Assembly (NCBI RefSeq): GCF_900107045.1 | Contig: NZ_FNON01000008.1 | Coordinates: forward strand, 124,001 to 188,000 | Source: Amycolatopsis xylanica | Lineage (GTDB): Bacteria; Actinomycetota; Actinomycetes; Mycobacteriales; Pseudonocardiaceae | Length of the DNA stretch: 64,000 nucleotides | Direction of reading: 5' to 3' | Shown: positions 58,947 to 64,000 of the stretch, piece by piece | Layout of the letters: every line of letters starts with the position of its first letter | How positions within the stretch are numbered: the stretch's first letter is position 1 | Made by a program: the position numbers and the translations under genes | Notes under the pieces: generated by a model | What the model saw: only the letters and a program-made list of their open reading frames with translations | What the model was told of the DNA's origin: nothing | Database searches by the model: none

Positions 58947-60238
58947 CCGCCGATGATCTTGTCGAGTGCGGCGTTCGCGTCAGCGGTGGCCTGGTCCAGC
59001 GTCTTCTTGCCGGTCAGGTACGCGGTCAGCATGTCCTTCAGCGGGTTCTGGCCGGACTCGACCTCGCCCCACTTCGGGCTGGCGGGCACGGCGCGGCCGT
59101 TCTTCGAGGCCTTGGCCATCACGGCGGCCAGCGGGTCGGAGTCGAGGCCGCTGGTGTCGGTGGAGGCGCCGGGCACGTAACCGGCCTTGACGAGCTCACC
59201 CTGGTACTTCGCGGAGCACATGAGCTTGATGTAGTCCTTGGCCAGCTGCTGGTTCTTGCTGTTCAGCGGGATCATCAGGTTCGAGCCACCGAGGAACACC
59301 GGCGCGGTCTGGCCCGCGGTCTTGCTCGGGATCGGGAACGCGCCCGACTTCTCCTTCAGGCTCGGGTCGGTCTTGGCGGCCGTGGCGACCTCGTAGGGCG
59401 CGCCGATGAACATCGCGACCTTGCCCGCGCCGTAAATGGTGGCCTGCTGCGGGGTGGCCTCGTCGTTGTCCTTGGGCGCCTTGGTGCCGGAGGCCTCGAC
59501 GAGCTGCTTGTAGAACTCGATGCCCGCCTTGGAGCCGGCGCTGTCCAGCGTCGACTTGAACTTCTTGCCGTCGGCCTTGGCGACGTCACCGCCGTCGTCC
59601 CACAGGAACGAGAGCAGCGCGTACCAGTACTGGCCGGGCAGGTACAGCGGCTGGAAGTCGGGGTCGCTGCCGAACTTGGCCTTGAGCTTGGTGATGGCGT
59701 CGAGCCACTCCGCGCGCGAGGCCGGCGGCGTGGTGATGCCCGCCTGCTCGAACAGGTCCTTGCGGTAGATCACCTCACGGTTGGCGGCGTAGAACGGCAC
59801 ACCGTAGGTCTTGCCGTCGTACTCGCCGGAGGCCTTGAGGCCCGCGAGCCACTGGGCGCCGTTGAAGTCCGCGACGGAGCCGGAGAGATCCGCCGCCACG
59901 CCCTGCGCGGCGAAGAACGGCGTCTGGGTGTTGCCGACCTCGATCACGTCGGGCGGGCTGTCACTGGCCAGCGCGGCGGTGAGCTTCTCCTGGATGCCCT
60001 TCCACTGCTGGATCTCGTACTTGACCTTGACCCCGGGGTGCGCGTCTTCGAAATCCTTGTGCAGTGCGGCGCTCATGGAATCGGGCGCGGTGCCGGTCAT
60101 CAGCCAGACCGTGATCGTCCCGTCCTTGGGCGGCGCGCTCGACTGATTGCCCGCGTCACTGCCGCCTGATCCGGCACAGCCCGCGGCCGCGAGCGTGGTG
60201 GCGGCGATACCCGCCGCAAGCTTGAGCCAGCGCTTCAC
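58943..60238 (-). CDS. Extracellular sugar-binding lipoprotein (DasA-like)
   Basis: The 431-residue protein has a lipoprotein signal peptide (KRWLKLAAGIAATTLAAAGC, lipidated Cys21), then a family 1 solute-binding fold: ITVWLMTGTAPDSMSAALHK, VKYEIQQWKGIQEKL, PPDVIEVGNTQTPFFAAQG, VPFYAANREVIYRKDLF. In the context of GH3 and two DasR-like sites, N-acetylchitobiose or a chito-oligosaccharide is the most likely ligand (inference). Start GTG 60238 has GAAAGGAC upstream. Regulated by the dre-like sites at 60285 and 60309. Confidence 0.9.
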   Translation of the reverse strand: MKRWLKLAAGIAATTLAAAGCAGSGGSDAGNQSSAPPKDGTITVWLMTGTAPDSMSAALHKDFEDAHPGVKVKYEIQQWKGIQEKLTAALASDSPPDVIEVGNTQTPFFAAQGVAADLSGSVADFNGAQWLAGLKASGEYDGKTYGVPFYAANREVIYRKDLFEQAGITTPPASRAEWLDAITKLKAKFGSDPDFQPLYLPGQYWYALLSFLWDDGGDVAKADGKKFKSTLDSAGSKAGIEFYKQLVEASGTKAPKDNDEATPQQATIYGAGKVAMFIGAPYEVATAAKTDPSLKEKSGAFPIPSKTAGQTAPVFLGGSNLMIPLNSKNQQLAKDYIKLMCSAKYQGELVKAGYVPGASTDTSGLDSDPLAAVMAKASKNGRAVPASPKWGEVESGQNPLKDMLTAYLTGKKTLDQATADANAALDKIIGG

Positions 60239-60284
60239 TCGTTGCCGTCCTTTCGATGCCCGGCTACCGGCCGGGCGGCCAAAA

Positions 60285-60299
60285 ATGGTGTAGACCAAT
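60285..60299 (-). promoter_or_regulatory. DasR-responsive element (dre-like)
   Basis: On the minus strand ATTGGTCTACACCAT; the core TGGTCTACACCA matches the dre consensus TGGTCTAGACCA at 11 of 12 positions. It lies 47 nt before the binding-protein start and downstream of the -10 region. DasR (GntR family) represses GlcNAc/chitobiose uptake genes and is released by glucosamine-6-phosphate (established in Streptomyces). Confidence 0.65.
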
Positions 60300-60305
60300 G
60301 CGGCG

Positions 60306-60334
60306 AGAGTGGTACGTACCACAGCAACTGTCAA
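60306..60334 (-). promoter_or_regulatory. Promoter with second palindromic operator of the sugar-uptake operon
   Basis: On the minus strand TTGACA (60329-60334) and CACTCT (60306-60311) are spaced 17 bp apart. A perfect palindrome GTGGTACGTACCAC (60309-60322) covers the spacer and part of the -10. The half-site TGGT/ACCA is that of GntR-type regulators such as DasR, so this may be a second, stronger repressor site. Confidence 0.6.
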
Positions 60335-60487
60335 GGCTGTTGCCCGTACGTTGCAAAGACGACAACTTTTCTCACTGTGCGCCACCGCGCGCTCACGGTG
60401 TGGCCACAAGATCGGGAGAGACCGACGAAGTGCCGCGAGATACCGGTCAGCGGCAACATGATTGGGGCAAAGTCCCTTAACCAAAGA

Positions 60488-60537
60488 GGGTCGTGAGTGG
60501 CGTGGCCGGTTCTAACCGGCCACGCCACTCACGACCC
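60488..60537. repeat. 50-bp dispersed hairpin element, copy 7
   Basis: Arms GGGTCGTGAGTGGCGTGG... pair fully with the right half; the core is GGCCGGTTCTAACCGGCC. Pairing is perfect across the whole element except the two central bases. It lies 14 nt after the stop codon of the minus-strand adenosine deaminase-like gene. The sequence 60335-60487 contains no gene. Confidence 0.85.
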
Positions 60538-60551
60538 TTGACGTGCTCGGC

Positions 60552-62072
60552 TCAGCCTTCGAATGCCCGGAAGGCCGCCTCCTGTGCCCATTCGGCCGCG
60601 GCCTTGGGACTGTCATGGAGCAGCTGCTTGCAGCGCTGGCTCGGGTTCGCGCCACCGAGCACCGAACCCGCGCAGGCCGCGACCGGGCGGAAGTCGTCCG
60701 GTCCGCGCCACAGGCTGGCGCCCTGGATGAAGCCGTGGTCGAGCGAGGCCCGCGAGATCTGCTTGAGCTGCCGGTAGGTCTGGTGCTGCTCGGTCACCGC
60801 GCGCACGTAGTCGGCGGTGATGTCGCTGCGCGAGACGCCCGGGTCGTCCGTGGCCAGCCCGATCGGGACGCCGAACCGCTGATACCAGCGCATCGGGTGC
60901 TCGGGGCCGGACACCTCGAGGATCTGGGCGTTGCTGGTCAACGGCGTCTCGACGAGCACGTGACGGTCCGCCATCTCGCGTGCCAGCTGGGCGGCGTTCG
61001 TCTCGTGCCGCACGTCGACACCGTGGCCGATGCGTTCGGCGCCCGCGATCTCGACGGCCTCCCTGATGTGGAACAGGATGTCGGCGGGCGGGACCAGGTC
61101 CGGGGTCAGCTCGCCCGCGTGCAGGGTGATGCGGGTCTTCGGGTAAAGCTGGTGCAGGAAGCCGACCATGGTCATGTGCAGGTGGTAGTCACGCAACGCG
61201 ATCGGGTCGTCCTCCGGCTGCACCAGGTTGACGCCGACGTAGCGGCCGTCGACCTGGCCGAGTTCGAAGCCGAGCAGCAGATTGGCGAACACGATCTCGG
61301 GGTTGGTCGCGCGCCCGACCTGGTAGTCGTAGCGGATCGGGAAGACGCAGGCCCGCGAAGCCGACGGGGTGCCACACTTCAGCGCCGCGTTGAACTGGGC
61401 GTAGTCGGCGTCGGTGTCCGCCTTCGAGGCGGCGACGACCTTGGCCATCGCGCCGCCGTCCAGCATTTTCTGCCGCATGACGGCGAAATCGGCGTTGAAG
61501 CCGACGCTCGCGGCGAGCGCGCGCACCGCGGCGCCCTGACGCGAGATCAGCGTCTCCAGGTAGAACTGGTTCTGCCGCTGCGCGATTTCGGCGACCTCGG
61601 CGAGCATGTCACCCTTGTGGCGGTCGGTGGCCGCGCCGAACTTGCCGAAAGTCGCGAAGAAATGATCGTGCCCGGATTCCGGGCCGTGCAGATCGAAGCC
61701 TTCCATCGACCAGGCACGCAGCACGGCCGAATAAAATCCCTTGTCCGTATTCGTGTCCGCGGCGGGCCGTTGCGTGGCCGTGCACGGCGGATAAGACGCG
61801 GCCAGGGTCGTTTTGTCGATACAGAGACCGTCCGAGACGGCGTAGCGGATCAGCGATTCGGTCGATACCGCGCCGGACAGGTGATTGTGCAGGTCACCGC
61901 CCTTCGGGAAAGCACGCAGGAACCGGGCGAGGCCGTCGGGGCTCTGCCGCAGCGTGTCGAGCCTGGCGGAAATCCGGTCTTCGGAAGACAACGGCGACGC
62001 GGTCGCCGGAACCGCCATGACCAGGCTCGCCACCACCGTCGCCGCGGCCAGCATCGCTCTTCGGGTCAGCAC
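60552..62072 (-). CDS. Secreted adenosine deaminase-like amidohydrolase
   Basis: The 506-residue protein has a Tat/Sec-type signal (LTRRAMLAAATVVASLVMAV, cleavage near TASP). The metal-dependent deaminase domain shows GGDLHNHLSGAV (His62 and His64), TLHAGELTP, ERIGHGVD and LATDDPGVS, the full set of zinc and catalytic motifs of adenosine/adenine deaminases. Its length and secretion are like ADGF-type extracellular deaminases. It may salvage or inactivate external adenosine or related nucleosides. GTG 62072 has GGGGAGGAAAT directly upstream. Confidence 0.87.
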   Translation of the reverse strand: MLTRRAMLAAATVVASLVMAVPATASPLSSEDRISARLDTLRQSPDGLARFLRAFPKGGDLHNHLSGAVSTESLIRYAVSDGLCIDKTTLAASYPPCTATQRPAADTNTDKGFYSAVLRAWSMEGFDLHGPESGHDHFFATFGKFGAATDRHKGDMLAEVAEIAQRQNQFYLETLISRQGAAVRALAASVGFNADFAVMRQKMLDGGAMAKVVAASKADTDADYAQFNAALKCGTPSASRACVFPIRYDYQVGRATNPEIVFANLLLGFELGQVDGRYVGVNLVQPEDDPIALRDYHLHMTMVGFLHQLYPKTRITLHAGELTPDLVPPADILFHIREAVEIAGAERIGHGVDVRHETNAAQLAREMADRHVLVETPLTSNAQILEVSGPEHPMRWYQRFGVPIGLATDDPGVSRSDITADYVRAVTEQHQTYRQLKQISRASLDHGFIQGASLWRGPDDFRPVAACAGSVLGGANPSQRCKQLLHDSPKAAAEWAQEAAFRAFEG

Positions 62073-62091
62073 ATTTCCTCCCCTGATAACT

Positions 62092-62110
62092 GGAAAAGCC
62101 ACGGCTTTCC
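62092..62110. terminator. Small hairpin between the TPR protein and the deaminase gene
   Basis: GGAAAAGCC pairs with GGCTTTCC around a 2-nt loop, directly after the stop codon of the upstream minus-strand gene. It may attenuate read-through into the deaminase gene. Confidence 0.4.
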
Positions 62111-62113
62111 TTC

Positions 62114-64000
62114 CTAGCGGCTCACGCTTTCCCTGTGATCCGCCGAAAGAGCGGCGCCCGTAAGGTCGGCGGCAGGCCGATAGCAGCACCGCATCCCGGT
62201 GTGGACCGCGTCGCGCACCAGCGTGCCGAGCGCCGGGTTCACCGCGGCGACCCGGTCCAGCGCCCGGCGGATCGCCTTGCCGACCGCGATCCTGGCCCGC
62301 TCGGGCTCACCGGCGAACCGCCGCGCCCGGCCCGCGAGCCCGGTCGACGCCCGCAGCTCGTTCGCCAGCCACTCCAGCTCGGCACGCGACCGCGAGGCCC
62401 GTTCGAAATCGCCAGCCGAGTCCGCTTCCTCGATGTCGCCGCGCAGCTCCTCCAGCCGCCGCCGGTACTGGCGCAGCGCGACCTCGTCCAGTACCTCCTG
62501 CCCCGCCGCGTGATCCGGCCGCCCGGCCAGTTCCACCGCCGCGATCTCGACGTCCGGGTTGGCGATCAGCGTTGCCAGATAACGGATCCCGACCGAATCG
62601 TCCACTTCGGCCGACTGGCCTGCCAGCTCGACGCGCCAGCTCCGTCCACTTCGGACACACGTGGCCCGCGCGGCGGGCTCGCCGGGCAGCACCATCCCGA
62701 ACGCCTCCGCCTCATGGGCGGCGACGGCCAGCTCGGTCCGCGCCTCGGCCACCTCACCCTTGGCCATCAGCGCCCGGCCGAGCCGGAACCGGGACAGGAC
62801 CGAGGCCGGCCAATGCCCGAGCGCGGCGTTCTGGTCGAGCGCGGCCCGGAAATGCCCGATGGCACGGCCGGTGTCGCCGAACGTCACCGCCGCGACCCCG
62901 AGCGCTTGGTGCGCCGAGCCGACGCACACGATCGCGCGCCCGCCCATGACCGGCAACCAGGCGTAGGGCGCCAGCAGCTCGTACACCCGCGCGGCGATCT
63001 CGGAGTCCCCCAGCAGGAACGCGGCTTCGGCCACCCCGTTCATCCCGATCAGCCACGAGCTCGACCGCGGCTGGGCCGCGAAGTCGTCGCCGCGGAACCT
63101 CGCCAGCGCCCCGCGTGCCGTCCGCAGGTCACCCGCGGTCGCCGCCGCGACGGCCAACGTGGGCAGGAAACCGTTGTCGGTCTCGCTCAGCTTGGGCGAG
63201 TTCGCGAGCTCCGTGAGCGGGCCTGCCAGCTCGGCGATCCGGCCCTGATACCACCGGATCGCCGCCAGCTGGGCGCCCAGCCAGCCGACCTCGTCGGCGT
63301 TGCCCGCGGCCTTGCCGTACTCGGCGCATTCGTAGGCGAGCCGCTCCGCCTCGTCCAGCCGTCCCGTCCGGATGCCGAGCATCACCCGCATCCCCGCGAC
63401 GGCGAACCAGACGGCCGTGTTGCGCCGCGCGGCCGTCGAGCCGGAAACCTCCGAGAACGACCGCTCCGCGTGCGGATCGCCGAGCAGGAACAGGTCGATG
63501 GTCCGCCAGAGCAGGCCCATCAGCGCGTCGCTCGGCCGGTCGGTGCGCGCACCCGCCCGCATCAGCTCTTCGGCGAGCCCCAGCCGCGCCCGCGCCTGGT
63601 CGGGGCCGAGCAGGCAGTTGTGCGCCAGGCTCAGCGCCTCCGCGTACGCGACCGGGTCTGGCCCGTGCCTGGCCTGCTCGAGCAGCGGCAGGATCGTCCT
63701 ATGCCGCCCGGCCCGGTAGTCGGATTCGGCCGCCAGCCGGATCCGCAGCCGCAGCGCCTCCGGCCGGTGCCCCGCCACCGCCAGCGCGGCCCGCTGGCAC
63801 GACTCGACCTTGGCCGCGGCTTCGACCGGCCGGTGCTCGTGCACCCACAGCCCGCCCAGCCCCAGCGCGGCCGCCGCCATCAGCCGCCCGTCACCCGCCT
63901 CGTCCGCGAGCGCGTACGCCCGCGAGAACCAGGACCTCGCGGCCGTCAGATCACCTTCGACGTGCAGTGCGTATTCACCGGCATCGAGCAAAGGACGAGC
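62114..64000 (-). CDS. TPR-rich regulator-like protein, N-terminus cut by the right edge
   Basis: About 629 residues are visible, open through the right edge. It is helical throughout with degenerate TPR units (ARSWFSRAYALADEAGDGRL, RAIGHFRAALDQNAALGHWP, GRALMAKGEVAEARTELAVA). The C-terminal part has VGIRYLATLIANPDVEIAAV, a coiled helix VALRQYRRRLEELRGDIEEA and the end GTLVRDAVHTGMRCCYRP. That C-terminal block is typical of large actinobacterial ATPase/AAA regulators of the SARP/LuxR-LAL type, so the missing N-terminus probably holds a DNA-binding or P-loop domain. No start codon in the window should be taken as real. Confidence 0.75.
   Translation of the reverse strand, partial: ARPLLDAGEYALHVEGDLTAARSWFSRAYALADEAGDGRLMAAAALGLGGLWVHEHRPVEAAAKVESCQRAALAVAGHRPEALRLRIRLAAESDYRAGRHRTILPLLEQARHGPDPVAYAEALSLAHNCLLGPDQARARLGLAEELMRAGARTDRPSDALMGLLWRTIDLFLLGDPHAERSFSEVSGSTAARRNTAVWFAVAGMRVMLGIRTGRLDEAERLAYECAEYGKAAGNADEVGWLGAQLAAIRWYQGRIAELAGPLTELANSPKLSETDNGFLPTLAVAAATAGDLRTARGALARFRGDDFAAQPRSSSWLIGMNGVAEAAFLLGDSEIAARVYELLAPYAWLPVMGGRAIVCVGSAHQALGVAAVTFGDTGRAIGHFRAALDQNAALGHWPASVLSRFRLGRALMAKGEVAEARTELAVAAHEAEAFGMVLPGEPAARATCVRSGRSWRVELAGQSAEVDDSVGIRYLATLIANPDVEIAAVELAGRPDHAAGQEVLDEVALRQYRRRLEELRGDIEEADSAGDFERASRSRAELEWLANELRASTGLAGRARRFAGEPERARIAVGKAIRRALDRVAAVNPALGTLVRDAVHTGMRCCYRPAADLTGAALSADHRESVSR

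Overview
The window is high-GC actinobacterial DNA, most likely from Amycolatopsis or a close relative in the Pseudonocardiales. This rests on codon bias, frequent GTG/TTG starts, families such as DUF574 methyltransferases, RDD proteins, KstD-like dehydrogenases and XRE-TPR regulators, and many ATGA stop-start overlaps. No insertion sequence, prophage, CRISPR array or plasmid function was found. Both edges cut genes: a signal peptidase I gene on the left and a TPR-rich regulator-like gene on the right.

Layout. 1-12.4 kb is a mixed chromosomal stretch: lepB, a KstD-like flavoprotein behind a KstR-like operator, a histidine kinase, a small DNA methylase, an MFS exporter with its TetR regulator and a probable shared operator, an RDD protein, an Imm53-type immunity protein, secreted SGNH hydrolase and lysozyme-like proteins, and a NarL-type regulator lacking the phospho-acceptor Asp. 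12.4-33.3 kb holds a GGDEF/EAL protein with degraded EAL motifs, a P450 with a coupled esterase, a MoxR ATPase, an OmpR-type regulator, an M36 protease coupled to a HAD-M28 fusion, a papain-like peptidase and several oxidoreductases with regulators.

33.3-33.65 kb (minus strand) is the most unusual locus: promoter, 18-codon leader with four consecutive Gln codons, mutually exclusive hairpins ending in a U-tract terminator, then a structurally odd tRNA and tRNA-Gln(TTG). This looks like ribosome-mediated attenuation of tRNA genes. 34.0-37.3 kb is a complete preQ0 operon (queC-queE-queD-folE plus a methyltransferase). It is followed by a 350-bp array of twelve 17-bp palindromes repeated every 30-31 bp.

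39-55.5 kb carries two very large STAND ATPase/beta-propeller proteins, one with an N-terminal TIR domain and two P-loops, one with an HTH. They flank a MoxR-DUF58-transglutaminase-like-PKD/beta-helix operon. 55.7-60.3 kb is a chitobiose-type ABC uptake operon with a GH3 N-acetylglucosaminidase behind two DasR-like operators (a dasABCD counterpart). 60.5-64 kb holds a secreted adenosine deaminase-like protein and the truncated TPR protein.

A recurrent 50-bp hairpin element (outer arms GGGGTCGTGAGTG/CACTCACGACCCC, core GGCCGGTT-NN-AACCGGCC) occurs seven times. Six copies lie 1-14 nt after a stop codon, so they are probably a mobile or selected family of 3'-end structures.
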